From: Rhizobium oryzihabitans
GTDB taxonomy: Bacteria; Pseudomonadota; Alphaproteobacteria; Rhizobiales; Rhizobiaceae
Direction: 5' to 3'
DNA length: 64,000 nt
Assembly: GCF_010669145.1 (NCBI RefSeq)
Contig: NZ_CP048632.1
Coordinates: 2,366,001-2,430,000, forward strand
Shown: piece by piece, positions 46,905 to 56,211 of the stretch
How the letters are laid out: every line of letters starts with the position of its first letter
Numbering within the stretch: the first letter of the stretch is position 1
Program-made: the position numbers and the translations under genes
Notes under the pieces: model-generated
Told to the model about the DNA's origin: nothing
The model's database searches: none
What the model saw: only the letters and a program-made list of their open reading frames with translations

Positions 46905-49466
46905 TTATTCACCCGCCTGCCGCAAAACCGGAGCGGCTTTCTGTCCGAGAATTCGCCAGGTACCGATGAGGCCGATACCCACCGTCATGACGAGGGCGAC
47001 GACGAGCGTGCCTATCGCCACATCCGGCAGGAAGGTGGAGGGCAGTTTCATGATGCGGGCAATTACGAACCATGCCGAGACGCCACCGGCGAAAAGTGCG
47101 AAAACGGCGGTGGCGAGACCGAGCATCATGTATTCGTAGGAGAAGGCGCGGATGAGCAAGTTTCGCGTGCCGCCCAGCGTTTTCAGGATAACCGCGTCAT
47201 GGGTGCGGGCGCGGTTTCCGGCGGCAAGAGCGCCGGCGAGAACGAGGACGGATGCTATCAGGGCGACGGCCGCTGCGGCACGAATGGCAGTGGCAAGCTG
47301 ACCGACCAACCGGTTGACGACATCGAGGGCGTCCTTCACGCGCACGCTGGTGATCGTCGGGTAGGCGTTGGTGACGGCGCGCAATATCTGGCCTTCATCA
47401 CTTGCGGATGCGGAAGGGTCAGCGAGTGTCGCAAGCCAGGCATGCGGTGCGCCGCGGAACGTGTTTGGCGAAAACACCATGACGAAATTGATCGACAGGG
47501 ATTCCCATTCGACATTGCGCAGATTGGCGATCTTCGCCGTGATGCTGCGGCCGAGCACGTTGACGGTGACGCTGTCGCCGATCTTGAGGCCCAGTTCCCG
47601 CGCCTCTTCCGCCGCAAAAGAGACCAGCGGTTCGCCGCTATAGTCCTGTCCCCACCACGTTCCTTCCGTCAGTGTCGCGTTTTTGGGAATATCCTGCGAA
47701 TAGGTAATGCCCCGATCGCCGCGCAGCACCCATCGACCGGCCGGCGGCACATCCATTTTTGTCACATCTTCGCCGTTGAGCGCGAGGATCCGCCCGCGCA
47801 GCATCGGCACCTCGGTCAGCGTGCCTTCCGGCGCTTCCCGCTTCAGGAGATCGCGGAAGCCCTGCAGCTCGCTGCCCTGAATATCCACGAAGAAGAAATT
47901 CGGCGCGCGGTCCGGCAGGCTGTCCGTCAGTTCGCGGCGCAGATTGCCGTCGATCAGCGTCAGGGTCACGAGCAGGGTCAGGCCGAGGCCGAGGGAGAGC
48001 ACGACCGAGGGTGTGAGCGCACCCGGCCGGTGAATATTGCCAATCGCCAGGCGAAGGGCGGCGGAATGAACGCGTGGGCTGCGTTTGGCGATGGCCTTCA
48101 CGCCAGATGCCACGAGCCGCAGGACCACGAAAGCGAAGGCGATGGCGGCGAGGAAGACCGAGGCGATGAAACGGTCTTCCGCCGAAAATATGGCAAGTGC
48201 TGCGAGCGCTGCCAGCAGCAGGCCGGTGGTGGCCAGATAGGGCCAGGACGGCCAGCTGCCCTCTTCGAAACCCTGTTCGCGGAAGAGCGCCGTCGCCGGG
48301 ACCTCGCGTGCCTGACCGAGAGGCACGATGGCGAAGGCAAGCGTCGTCAAGAGGCCGAACAGCGCGGCGAGACCGAGTGCGCCGGGGTAGAAGGCGAGTT
48401 CTTCCGGCACCGGAAGCACGCCTTCCAGAAAGCGCATGGCGACCAGTGGCGCGATGGCGCCCACCGCAAGGCCGATGACGATGCCGACAACGGCAATGAA
48501 GGCGATCTGGAAGAGATAGGTCATGGTGACCACGGAGGCCGGTGCGCCCAGGCATTTCAGCGAGGCGATCGTCGTGCGCTTGGAATCGAGAAAGGCACGA
48601 ACGGCGTTGGCGACGCCGACACCGCCGACGATGAGGGCGGTAAGCCCCACCAGCGTCAGGAATTGCGAGAAGCGATTGACGTTTTCGGTGAGCGAGGGCG
48701 CTGCCCGGTCGCTGGTACGGATGGACCAGCCGGCATCGGGAAACGCCTTGTTGGCCGCATCGGTCATCGTTGACCGCGCTGCAGGATTGTCCAGGCGGAT
48801 CTTGTAGGCATGTTCGACCAGACTTCCGTTCTGAACGAGACCCGAGGCGAAAAGCGCATCGCGGCTGACCATCAGCCTTGGCGCAAAGCCGAAGCCATCG
48901 GACAACGCGTCCGGCTCGTCGACGACGGTGCCGGTCAGTTTAAGCTTCACATTGCCAAGCAGGACTTCATCGCCGACCTTGATGCCGAGCCGTTCGAGCA
49001 AAAGCGGCGCAGCGATTGCGCCATAGGTGTCGCCGGTCTCTGCCAGAAGCTCGCTCAGCGGCCGATTGGGATCCGCCACGAAGCTACCGTAGAGCGGATA
49101 GGCGTCATCGATGGCTTTCACTTCCGTCAGGGTCTGTTCGGAACCGTCGGCAAGGCGTGCCATGGAACGCAGCCCGGTGGAAACGGCGATCTTGCCGAGG
49201 CCGTCGAGATAGGCCCTTTCCTCTGCGGTCGCCTCCCTGTTGCGCAATTCGAAACGCACATCGCCCGCCAGTATGGACTGGCCTTCCGTGGCAATGGCGC
49301 TGGTGACGGCGCGTGACACGGAATTGACGGCTGCAATGGCGCCGGTCCCGAGCGCGATGCAGGCGAGGAAAATGTAAAAACCGCGCAGGCCGCCGCGAAT
49401 TTCCCGCCGCGCGAGCCTTGCGGCGTTCCTGATATTGGCAAAAGACGGGAGAAAGGAGCCGATCAT
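46905..49466 (-). CDS. ABC transporter permease, YbbP/FtsX-like
   Basis: This 853-residue membrane protein has an N-terminal segment (GGLRGFYIFLACIALGTGAIAAV), a large periplasmic domain, and two FtsX-type permease blocks (about residues 255-370 and 720-845). The size and layout match E. coli YbbP, the partner of YbbA. Such MacB-type machines usually do not transport across the inner membrane but act mechanically on lipids or proteins. Its ATG overlaps the stop of the ATPase gene by four bases, and the pair is divergent from tesA, as in E. coli. Confidence 0.88.
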   Translation of the reverse strand: MIGSFLPSFANIRNAARLARREIRGGLRGFYIFLACIALGTGAIAAVNSVSRAVTSAIATEGQSILAGDVRFELRNREATAEERAYLDGLGKIAVSTGLRSMARLADGSEQTLTEVKAIDDAYPLYGSFVADPNRPLSELLAETGDTYGAIAAPLLLERLGIKVGDEVLLGNVKLKLTGTVVDEPDALSDGFGFAPRLMVSRDALFASGLVQNGSLVEHAYKIRLDNPAARSTMTDAANKAFPDAGWSIRTSDRAAPSLTENVNRFSQFLTLVGLTALIVGGVGVANAVRAFLDSKRTTIASLKCLGAPASVVTMTYLFQIAFIAVVGIVIGLAVGAIAPLVAMRFLEGVLPVPEELAFYPGALGLAALFGLLTTLAFAIVPLGQAREVPATALFREQGFEEGSWPSWPYLATTGLLLAALAALAIFSAEDRFIASVFLAAIAFAFVVLRLVASGVKAIAKRSPRVHSAALRLAIGNIHRPGALTPSVVLSLGLGLTLLVTLTLIDGNLRRELTDSLPDRAPNFFFVDIQGSELQGFRDLLKREAPEGTLTEVPMLRGRILALNGEDVTKMDVPPAGRWVLRGDRGITYSQDIPKNATLTEGTWWGQDYSGEPLVSFAAEEARELGLKIGDSVTVNVLGRSITAKIANLRNVEWESLSINFVMVFSPNTFRGAPHAWLATLADPSASASDEGQILRAVTNAYPTITSVRVKDALDVVNRLVGQLATAIRAAAAVALIASVLVLAGALAAGNRARTHDAVILKTLGGTRNLLIRAFSYEYMMLGLATAVFALFAGGVSAWFVIARIMKLPSTFLPDVAIGTLVVALVMTVGIGLIGTWRILGQKAAPVLRQAGE

Positions 49467-50172
49467 GCCGAAACCGCCCGCGCCATCTGGGCCTTGGCGC
49501 TGTCACCCTCTATTTCGCCGGAGCGCACCTTGATCTGCCGTGAGCAGCGGGCGGCCAGCGAGGGGTCATGGGTGACGAGAACCATGGTCATGCCGCGCTC
49601 GGCCTGTTTTGCAAAAAGAAGATCGGCGATCTGCTTGCCGGTGTCGGTATCGAGGTTGCCGGTCGGTTCGTCGGCGATCAGGACGGCGGGGAGGGCGCAA
49701 GCGCACGGGCGATGGCGACGCGCTGCTGCTCGCCACCGGAGAGCTGGCCGGGATAATGGTTGAGGCGTTCACCGAGACCGACGGCGACGAGTTCCCGTTT
49801 GGCGATCTCGAAGGGGTTCGGGGCGTTGGCGAGTTCCAGCGGAACGGCGACGTTCTCCAGCGCTGTCATGTTTGCGATCAGGTGGAAGGACTGGAAAACG
49901 ATGCCGATATTCTTGCCGCGAAAATCTGCGAGCGCATCTTCGCCGAGCTTGTGCAACTCCGTGTCCGCAATGACGATCTCGCCGCTATCCAGCCTCTCGA
50001 GGCCGGCAAGCACCATCAGAAGGGTCGATTTTCCCGAGCCGGACGGACCGACAATGCCAACTGCCTCGCTTTCGCCGATGGCGAGATCGATGTTCTTGAG
50101 AACGTGAACGGAGGCGGCGGCGTTGCCGAGCGTGAGGTCGGCTTTCTTCAGCTCTATGATGCTTTTCGTCAC
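49463..50172 (-). CDS. ABC transporter ATP-binding protein, YbbA-like (frameshifted as read)
   Basis: This is the ATPase partner of the large permease downstream. Walker [10 protein letters not shown] lies near residue 42, followed by the Q-loop [22 protein letters not shown] and signature [15 protein letters not shown]. The frame then breaks at the GGGG at 49688-49691 on the plus strand. One extra base restores [21 protein letters not shown] (Walker B), [13 protein letters not shown] and the end at 49463, for 236 residues. Without it the protein would lack Walker B and the H-loop. It is divergent from tesA. Confidence 0.88.
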
Positions 50173-50262
50173 AATTCTCGTTCCTATATATGATGAAAAC
50201 AGTCTGGCGGTGTCGATGCAGTCGGTATTTCAGACAATGTGAACCAAGTTAGGAAAGCCGTG

Positions 50263-50913
50263 ATGAGATTTAAAGCTGCCCTGTTTCACTTCATCGTCAT
50301 TTTCGCCGCCGCCTTTTCTGCCTCTGTGGCCATGGCTCAGGAGCGGACATTGCAATTGGTCGGCCTCGGCGACAGCCTGATGGCCGGGTATCAGCTGCCT
50401 CCTAACGACAGCTACACCGCACAGCTTGAAGCTGCATTAAAAGCCAAGGGCATCAATGTCACCGTCACCAATGCCGGTGTGTCCGGAGATACCTCGTCCG
50501 GCGGTCTGGCGCGGGCGGAATGGTCCGTTCCTGATGGTACGGACGGGGTCATTCTGGAACTCGGAGCCAATGATGCGCTGCGTGGTATTGCGCCGGAACA
50601 GACCGAAAAGAACCTCGACGCCATCATTTCCGGTTTTCAGAAGCGCAATATAGCCGTCTTGCTGGTCGGCATTATGGCGCCGCCGAACATGGGCGAAGAT
50701 TATGCCAAGCGCTTCAATCCGCTCTATCCTCAGCTTGCGGAAAAATACAACCTGCCGCTTTATCCCTTCTTTCTGGATGGCGTGGTGACAGATGACAAGC
50801 TGAAGCTGGATGACAAGATGCACCCCAATACGCAAGGAGTTGCCATGATGGTCGAGAAATCTTTGCCGGCTGTTGAAAGCTTCATCAAGACAATCGGTGC
50901 GCAAAAAAAATAA
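50263..50913 (+). CDS. tesA: Periplasmic GDSL esterase / lysophospholipase (TesA family)
   Basis: This enzyme hydrolyses aryl esters, acyl thioesters or lysophospholipids in the periplasm. The 216-residue product starts with a signal peptide (FKAALFHFIVIFAAAFSASVAMAQ). The SGNH blocks are GLGDSLMAG (Ser38), the glycine in NAGVSGDTSSGG, ELGANDALRG, and DDKMHPNTQG with the catalytic Asp and His. I chose the ATG at 50263 with TAGGAAA upstream; GTG codons at 50239 and 50260 are alternatives. It is divergent from the ybbA-like gene, an arrangement shared with E. coli. Confidence 0.92.
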   Translation: MRFKAALFHFIVIFAAAFSASVAMAQERTLQLVGLGDSLMAGYQLPPNDSYTAQLEAALKAKGINVTVTNAGVSGDTSSGGLARAEWSVPDGTDGVILELGANDALRGIAPEQTEKNLDAIISGFQKRNIAVLLVGIMAPPNMGEDYAKRFNPLYPQLAEKYNLPLYPFFLDGVVTDDKLKLDDKMHPNTQGVAMMVEKSLPAVESFIKTIGAQKK

Positions 50914-50981
50914 GCACTTGCGCCCGCCTGCATTGCGTGATTCGCTATGCTTGTTCTGCCAAGAGATTCGGGGAGCTCGCC

Positions 50982-51575
50982 ATGCCGAGACTGTTTACCG
51001 CCCTCGAAATTCCGCGCAATGCGGCTATGAGCCTCTCATTGTTGCGCGGTGGTCTGCCGGGAGCCCGGTGGATCGATGTGGAGAATTATCACATAACCCT
51101 GCGTTTTATCGGTGATATCGACGGGCGGACCGCCGATGAGGTCGTTGACCGGCTGGATCGGATCGAAAGGCCGGAATTCCAGCTCAATCTCACCGGCATG
51201 GGTTCCTTCGGTTCCAAGAAACCGCATTCCATCTGGGCAGGGGTTTCCCCCTCACCGGAAATGCATGCGCTGCAGGCCGAGGTCGAGAGAATTTGTCAGA
51301 GGATCGGTCTCCCACCCGATCCGCGCAAATTCATGCCACATGTGACGCTGGCGCGGCTGCGCTCCTCGCGTCTGGACGATGTGGTGCATTATCTTTCCGG
51401 ACGCGGCAACTTCCGCACCTCGCCCTTCACGGTCGGCCGTTTCGTGCTGATGTCGTCGAAGGAATCGGTGGGCGGCGGGCCCTATATCGTTGAAGAGGCG
51501 TTCCCGCTTCACGAGGCGCGATCCAACTCCATCTTTTCGAGCAACGAGCTGCATCCCGCCAAAAGCATGTTGTAG
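50982..51575 (+). CDS. thpR: RNA 2',3'-cyclic phosphodiesterase (2'-5' RNA ligase family)
   Basis: ThpR opens 2',3'-cyclic phosphates on RNA ends. Both HxT catalytic motifs are present: His37-Ile-Thr39 (NYHITLRFIG) and His120-Val-Thr122 (MPHVTLARLR). The protein is 197 residues. The family core ends at about [11 protein letters not shown]; the last 25 residues overlap, in antisense, the 3' end of the phosphatase gene by 67 bases. I could not find a one-base change that would shorten it, so the overlap may be real. Confidence 0.9.
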   Translation: MPRLFTALEIPRNAAMSLSLLRGGLPGARWIDVENYHITLRFIGDIDGRTADEVVDRLDRIERPEFQLNLTGMGSFGSKKPHSIWAGVSPSPEMHALQAEVERICQRIGLPPDPRKFMPHVTLARLRSSRLDDVVHYLSGRGNFRTSPFTVGRFVLMSSKESVGGGPYIVEEAFPLHEARSNSIFSSNELHPAKSML

Positions 51576-51988
51576 ACGGCCTGAAAGCCGTCTTCACCGC
51601 CGAAGTATGGATCGGGGACGCTGTCGCGGCGTCCCGAAGCATAGTCCATAAACAGGTGGATTTTGTGCTTCTGGTTTTCCGGCGCCTTTTGGAGCAGTTT
51701 CGCCAGGTTGCCCGTATCCATTGCAAGGATCAGATCGAAGTTTTCGAAATCGGCCTGACTGACCTGCCTTGCGCGCTGCCGGGAAATATCGATGCCATGC
51801 TTGCGGGCGACCGCGACGGATCTGCGGTCCGGGGCGTTTCCCGTGTGCCAGCCGCCCGTTCCGGCAGAATCGACGGTGAGCCGCTCTGCGACACCTTTCA
51901 TTTCGGCAAGATGGATAAAAACGCCTTCGGCAAGGGGTGAGCGGCATATGTTGCCCATGCAGACGAATAGAACGGATGTGCGCGTCAT
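51509..51988 (-). CDS. Low-molecular-weight protein-tyrosine phosphatase
   Basis: This 159-residue cytoplasmic phosphatase has the P-loop C(X)5R (Cys10 to Arg16 in [17 protein letters not shown]) and the general-acid aspartate in VPDPYFGG. The middle motif [11 protein letters not shown] is also typical. The start is the ATG at 51988. Substrates may be a tyrosine kinase of polysaccharide synthesis, but none is nearby. Its 3' end overlaps the end of thpR on the other strand. Confidence 0.92.
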   Translation of the reverse strand: MTRTSVLFVCMGNICRSPLAEGVFIHLAEMKGVAERLTVDSAGTGGWHTGNAPDRRSVAVARKHGIDISRQRARQVSQADFENFDLILAMDTGNLAKLLQKAPENQKHKIHLFMDYASGRRDSVPDPYFGGEDGFQAVYNMLLAGCSSLLEKMELDRAS

Positions 51989-52072
51989 GAGGATTATGGG
52001 TCGCTCCGGCAGTTCAAGCGTGTCATGGTTGTGCAGGTACGGCGGGCGCCCTTTCACGCGGAGGTAATAATC

Positions 52073-52377
52073 ATGAAATATCCCAGACTTGAGCAGGACG
52101 CCATCCGGGAGGAGCTTTTAAAACTGGAAGGCTGGTCGTTGCGGGAAGATGGCGCGGCGATCGTCAGGTCGTTCAAGTTTTCGAGTTTTGCGGAGGCCTT
52201 CGGTTTCATGGCGGAGTCCGCTCTTGCGGCTGAAAGGCTCAACCATCACCCGGAATGGTCCAATGTCTATTCACGGGTGAAGGTCTGCCTCACCACCCAT
52301 GATTCGCAGGGTGTGACCGAGCGGGATTTTCTTCTGGCCGGGCCATGCAGAAGGCCGCTGCGGGCCGGGGGAATTGA
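52073..52377 (+). CDS. phhB: Pterin-4a-carbinolamine dehydratase (frameshifted near the end as read)
   Basis: PhhB recycles the tetrahydropterin cofactor of aromatic amino acid hydroxylases. Family marks are [19 protein letters not shown] and the active-site region [24 protein letters not shown]. The start is the ATG at 52073, with GGAGGT upstream. The usual end is lost in the primary frame, which runs to 52402. One base added in the CCGGG at 52338-52342 gives [16 protein letters not shown] and a stop at 52377, for 101 residues, the normal length. No phenylalanine hydroxylase gene is nearby. Confidence 0.88.
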
Positions 52378-52428
52378 ACGGCGGGCCATAAGTCCCATAT
52401 AATAGCCGTGACCGGAGGACCGTCGATC

Positions 52429-52809
52429 ATGGATGATGTGAAAATCGGTGAAATTCTTCTGCCAGGCGAAAACGACAGGCAGGAAGAGCGCGAGAGCGTC
52501 GTGCGTGCCAAATTCTGGCCGAAGCTGAAGCGCGTGATGACGAAGGTGCCGTTTGCGCGCGACGCGGCGGCTGCCTATTATTGCGCGATCGACCGTGACA
52601 CACCGCTGCGCGCCAAGGGCATCATTCTGGCCGCTCTTGCCTATTTCATCATGCCGATGGATGCCGTGCCGGACGTGCTGGCGGTCATCGGTTTTACCGA
52701 TGACATCGCGGTTATCACCGCCGCTTTGGCGATGATCCGCGCCCATATCAAGATGGAACATTACGACGCGGCCGACGCCATGCTGAAACGACAGCAGGAA
52801 GCTGAGTAA
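52429..52809 (+). CDS. YkvA family (DUF1232) protein
   Basis: This 126-residue protein has one or two hydrophobic stretches (GIILAALAYFIMPMDAVPDVLAVIGFTDD), which is the DUF1232 signature YFIxPxDxxPD...GFxDD. The function of this family is unknown. The ATG at 52429 has GGAGG upstream. It follows phhB by 51 bases on the same strand. Confidence 0.86.
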   Translation: MDDVKIGEILLPGENDRQEERESVVRAKFWPKLKRVMTKVPFARDAAAAYYCAIDRDTPLRAKGIILAALAYFIMPMDAVPDVLAVIGFTDDIAVITAALAMIRAHIKMEHYDAADAMLKRQQEAE

Positions 52810-53106
52810 CGCCTCTGTGATGTGGCGCACCGGCAGAGCCCGGCAGGTGACAAATTCTTGCCTGAATTTGTGTGTCATACACATGACGGAAGGACGTGCC
52901 TCGCCCTTCTCCTCAGGGTGCTGGGAGTCGCCGATCTGTAACACTGCAAGACGTTTTCGGCATTTTATGCGTGTTGTTGACGGTTTGGTAACCGCTTCCT
53001 GACCACAATGAGAAAAGACGATCCGCACCTGAACGTGGCCGATCCATAAAATGGAGCCCGCCGCTGCTTCGGGCCAATGGAAGACAATAACCCGGCAGGA
53101 AATTCT
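52810..53106. other. Intergenic region before the IalB-like gene
   Basis: These 297 bases contain a small hairpin (ACAAATTC/GAATTTGT at 52850-52871) but no T-run after it and no convincing ORF. The promoter of the IalB-like gene should lie here. Confidence 0.5.
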
Positions 53107-53610
53107 ATGTTTGTAAGAAGTGTAGCAACCGCAGTGGCCATTTTGCTGACCAGCGTCGGCGTAGCATCTGCACAGTCGCCCACGCGCATCCAGCAGTTCA
53201 ATGCATGGGGTGCCTATTCGTACAAATCGGGCAACAGCACCGTCTGCTACGTTCTTTCCATTCCGACCGCCAAGGAACCGGCAAGCGTCGATCACGGCGA
53301 TATCTTCTTCATCGTGTCGCAGCGTCCGGGCCAGAACATCTCCTATGAGCCGCAGGCCATGGTGGGTTACCCGCTGAAGCAGGGTTCCAAGGTCAATGTG
53401 ACGATCGACAACAAGAACTTCGTCATGTTCACCAAGGACAAGGCTGCCTGGGTTGAAAACGCTGCAGAAGAGCCGGCTCTCGTGGCTGCCATGAAGGGCG
53501 GCAAGTCGATGACCGTCAAGGCCACCTCCGGCCGCGGTACCGCGACGTCCTATTCCTATTCTCTCTCGGGCATTTCAGCTGCTCTCAAGCAGATCGAGAG
53601 CTGCAAGTAA
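53107..53610 (+). CDS. Invasion-associated locus B (IalB)-like periplasmic protein
   Basis: This 167-residue protein has a signal peptide (MFVRSVATAVAILLTSVGVASA). The mature part matches the IalB family found in Bartonella, Brucella and Rhizobiaceae: FNAWGAYSYKSGNSTVCYVLS, DIFFIVSQRP, and MFTKDKAAWV. Two cysteines (in TVCYVL and at the C-terminal SCK) could form a disulfide. The family is linked to host cell or erythrocyte invasion in pathogens; its role in plant or soil bacteria is unclear. The ATG at 53107 has AGGAAA seven bases upstream. Confidence 0.86.
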   Translation: MFVRSVATAVAILLTSVGVASAQSPTRIQQFNAWGAYSYKSGNSTVCYVLSIPTAKEPASVDHGDIFFIVSQRPGQNISYEPQAMVGYPLKQGSKVNVTIDNKNFVMFTKDKAAWVENAAEEPALVAAMKGGKSMTVKATSGRGTATSYSYSLSGISAALKQIESCK

Positions 53611-53635
53611 CTCAGACGCTTTACTGCGTTTTGTG

Positions 53636-53668
53636 ATGGCCGGTCATTGACCGGCCATTTGCGTTTTT
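53636..53668 (+). terminator. Intrinsic terminator after the IalB-like gene
   Basis: ATGGCCGGTCA and TGACCGGCCAT form an 11-bp perfect stem with a one-base centre, then TTGCGTTTTT, 25 bases after the stop. Confidence 0.88.
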
Positions 53669-53810
53669 GACAATTTGATGCTAAAGGCGCGGCAACATTG
53701 ACAGGCGGATGCGCGAAAAGTGCTCCGCCTTTGATTTTCTCGACATGCAGACGATTTTCCGCCTATCCGACAGGCCGGTCGTGCGATGCATTGGATGATG
53801 GGATAGCGTG

Positions 53811-55049
53811 ATGTCCGTAATGCAAGCCCCTGCCGGTCTGGCAGTCAAAACCCCGCTGATCGCCAATAGCGATCTCATGTCCGGCAAGCCGTCGCTGATC
53901 GGCTTGACGCGTGAGGAAATGGGCGAGGCGCTGGCCGAAATCGGTGTGCCGCAGAAGCAGGTGAAGATGCGCGTCAGCCAGTTGTGGAACTGGCTTTATG
54001 TGCGCGGCGTCTCGGATTTCGACAATATGACCAATGTCGCCAAGGAGCTTCGCGAGAAGCTGAAGGCGGCCTTCACCATCGCCCGTCCGGAAATCGTCGA
54101 GGAGCAGATCTCCAACGACGGCACCCGCAAATGGCTGATGCGTTTTCCGCCGCGCGGTGCGGGACGTCCTGTCGAGATCGAGACTGTCTATATTCCCGAA
54201 GAAGGTCGCGGCACGCTGTGCATTTCCAGCCAGGTGGGCTGTTCGCTGACCTGTTCCTTCTGTCACACCGGCACCCAGCGCCTGGTGCGCAATCTGACGG
54301 CTGAGGAAATCCTCTCCCAGCTTCTGCTGGCCCGCGATCGGCTCGGCGATTTTCCCGATGGTTCGACACCGGTTGGCGCCTATGTGCCGAGCGAAGGCCG
54401 CAAGGTCTCCAACATCGTGATGATGGGGATGGGCGAACCGCTCTATAATTTCGAACATGTGAAGACGGCCCTGCTGATTGCGACCGATGGTGATGGCCTG
54501 TCGCTTTCCAAGCGTCGCGTCACCCTGTCCACCTCCGGCGTCGTGCCGGAAATCTTCCGCACCGGCGACGAAATCGGCGTCATGCTGGCGATTTCTCTGC
54601 ATGCGGTGCGTGACGATCTGCGCGACATGCTGGTGCCGATCAACAAGAAATATCCGCTGAAAGAACTGATCGAGGCCTGCCGCAACTATCCCGGCCTTTC
54701 CAATGCCCGCCGCATCACCTTCGAATATGTGATGCTGAAGGATGTGAATGACAGCCTGGAAGACGCCAAGATGCTGGTTCAGCTTCTGAAAGGCGTTCCG
54801 GCCAAGATCAACCTCATTCCGTTCAATCCATGGCCGGGCACGAACTACCAGTGCTCGGAGTGGGCGCAGATAGAAAAGTTCGCAGATTTTATCAATCAGG
54901 CGGGTTATGCCTCGCCGATCCGTACACCGCGCGGCCGCGACATTCTCGCCGCCTGCGGCCAGCTGAAGTCGGAATCGGAGCGCATGCGCAAGACGGAGCG
55001 GCTGGCTTTCGAGGCGATGATGATCGCCAATCACGGCGCGGACGACTGA
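53811..55049 (+). CDS. rlmN: Dual-specificity RNA methyltransferase RlmN
   Basis: RlmN is a radical-SAM enzyme that methylates A2503 of 23S rRNA and A37 of some tRNAs. The 412-residue protein has the CSLTCSFC motif near residue 142, the following [28 protein letters not shown], and [18 protein letters not shown] [15 protein letters not shown]. The C-terminal methyl-carrier cysteine is in [11 protein letters not shown]. The ATG at 53811 directly follows a GTG that could also serve. Confidence 0.96.
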   Translation: MSVMQAPAGLAVKTPLIANSDLMSGKPSLIGLTREEMGEALAEIGVPQKQVKMRVSQLWNWLYVRGVSDFDNMTNVAKELREKLKAAFTIARPEIVEEQISNDGTRKWLMRFPPRGAGRPVEIETVYIPEEGRGTLCISSQVGCSLTCSFCHTGTQRLVRNLTAEEILSQLLLARDRLGDFPDGSTPVGAYVPSEGRKVSNIVMMGMGEPLYNFEHVKTALLIATDGDGLSLSKRRVTLSTSGVVPEIFRTGDEIGVMLAISLHAVRDDLRDMLVPINKKYPLKELIEACRNYPGLSNARRITFEYVMLKDVNDSLEDAKMLVQLLKGVPAKINLIPFNPWPGTNYQCSEWAQIEKFADFINQAGYASPIRTPRGRDILAACGQLKSESERMRKTERLAFEAMMIANHGADD

Positions 55050-55157
55050 ATAAGTCACAACTGCGCCAGAAAGCTTGGCTTGTGGCGGTTCTACGATTGA
55101 TTTCGAGCTGTCTTGTTTCTAATAAGACGGCAATAAGAAACCAACTGGAGGATACCC

Positions 55158-56111
55158 ATGCGCGCATTCATTCTGGCGCTCGCAGCTGCGAGCGCCCTCG
55201 TTCTGCCGGCGAAGGCTGAAAACGTCACCGTTGCCGTCACCGCCATTGTCGAACACCCGGCGCTTGACGCCGCACGTGATGGCGTCAAGGCAGCTCTTGC
55301 TGAGGCCGGTTACAAGGAAGGCGAGAACCTCAAGTTCCTCTACGAGTCCGCGCAGGGCAATCCCGGCACAGCAGCGCAGATCGCGCGCCAGTTCGTGGGC
55401 GAAGCACCCAACGTCATCGTGCCGATCTCCACGCCGTCGGCACAGGCTATCGTTGCGGCGACGCGCGATATTCCGGTCGTCTTCACGGCCGTTTCCGATC
55501 CGGTCGGCGCACAGCTCGTCAAGGACATGGAAAAGCCCGGCCGCAACGTAACCGGCCTTTCCGACATGCTGCCGGTCGGCGAGCATCTCGCGCTCATCAA
55601 GGAAATTTCGCCGAACGCCAAGTCCATCGGCTTCCTTTACAATTCCGCCGAGGCCAATTCGGTCTCGACGCTTGCGACGCTGAAGGCTGAAGCCGAAAAG
55701 GCAGGCCTGAAGGTCGTCGAATCCGTCGCCACCAAATCCGCCGAAGTCCAGGGCGCAACACGCGCGCTGGTCGGCAAGGCCGATGTGATCTACGTTCCGA
55801 CCGACAACACCATCGTTTCCGCTTTCGAGGCGGCAGCAGGAGTTGCAGCGGAAGCCAAGATACCGCTTTATGCCGCCGATACGGATTCCGTCGCGCGCGG
55901 TGCGGTTGCTGCCCTCGGCTTCAACTATTTCGACGTTGGCAAGCAGACCGGCGCCGTGGTTGTCCGCATCCTCAAGGGTGAAAAGCCGGGCGACATTCCG
56001 GCAACCATTGCTGTCGGCACGGATCTGGTGATCAACAAGAAGGCCGCTGAAAAAGCCGGCGTCACCTTCCCGGAAAGCGTGACCAAGCGCGCCACCAAGG
56101 TCATCGACTAA
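55158..56111 (+). CDS. ABC transporter substrate-binding protein (PF04392/TrpX-like)
   Basis: This 317-residue periplasmic receptor starts with a signal peptide (AFILALAAASALVLPAKA). The mature protein has the family pattern TVAVTAIVEHPALDAARDGV, PIATxSAQA-like VPISTPSAQAIVAATRDIPVVF, then SIGFLYNSAEANSV and YVPTDNTIVSAFEAAAGVA. Members of this group bind tryptophan, tyrosine or related compounds in several bacteria; the ligand here is not shown. It is first in a three-gene importer operon with a permease and ATPase. A strong hairpin follows its stop codon. Confidence 0.9.
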   Translation: MRAFILALAAASALVLPAKAENVTVAVTAIVEHPALDAARDGVKAALAEAGYKEGENLKFLYESAQGNPGTAAQIARQFVGEAPNVIVPISTPSAQAIVAATRDIPVVFTAVSDPVGAQLVKDMEKPGRNVTGLSDMLPVGEHLALIKEISPNAKSIGFLYNSAEANSVSTLATLKAEAEKAGLKVVESVATKSAEVQGATRALVGKADVIYVPTDNTIVSAFEAAAGVAAEAKIPLYAADTDSVARGAVAALGFNYFDVGKQTGAVVVRILKGEKPGDIPATIAVGTDLVINKKAAEKAGVTFPESVTKRATKVID

Positions 56112-56122
56112 CAACCGAACTT

Positions 56123-56147
56123 CGGGCGGCGGCAAACCCGCCGCCCG
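56123..56147 (+). repeat. Intercistronic hairpin after the substrate-binding protein gene
   Basis: CGGGCGGCGG and CCGCCGCCCG pair over 10 bp with a five-base loop, 12 bases after the stop codon, and no T-run follows. Such hairpins after binding-protein genes often stabilise the upstream mRNA so that more receptor than permease is made. Confidence 0.65.
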
Positions 56148-56211
56148 CTTTGCGCGGCACGAAAACAATGCCCGCATCCGCCGACGTGGCGGCAATAACA
56201 AGGACATTACC

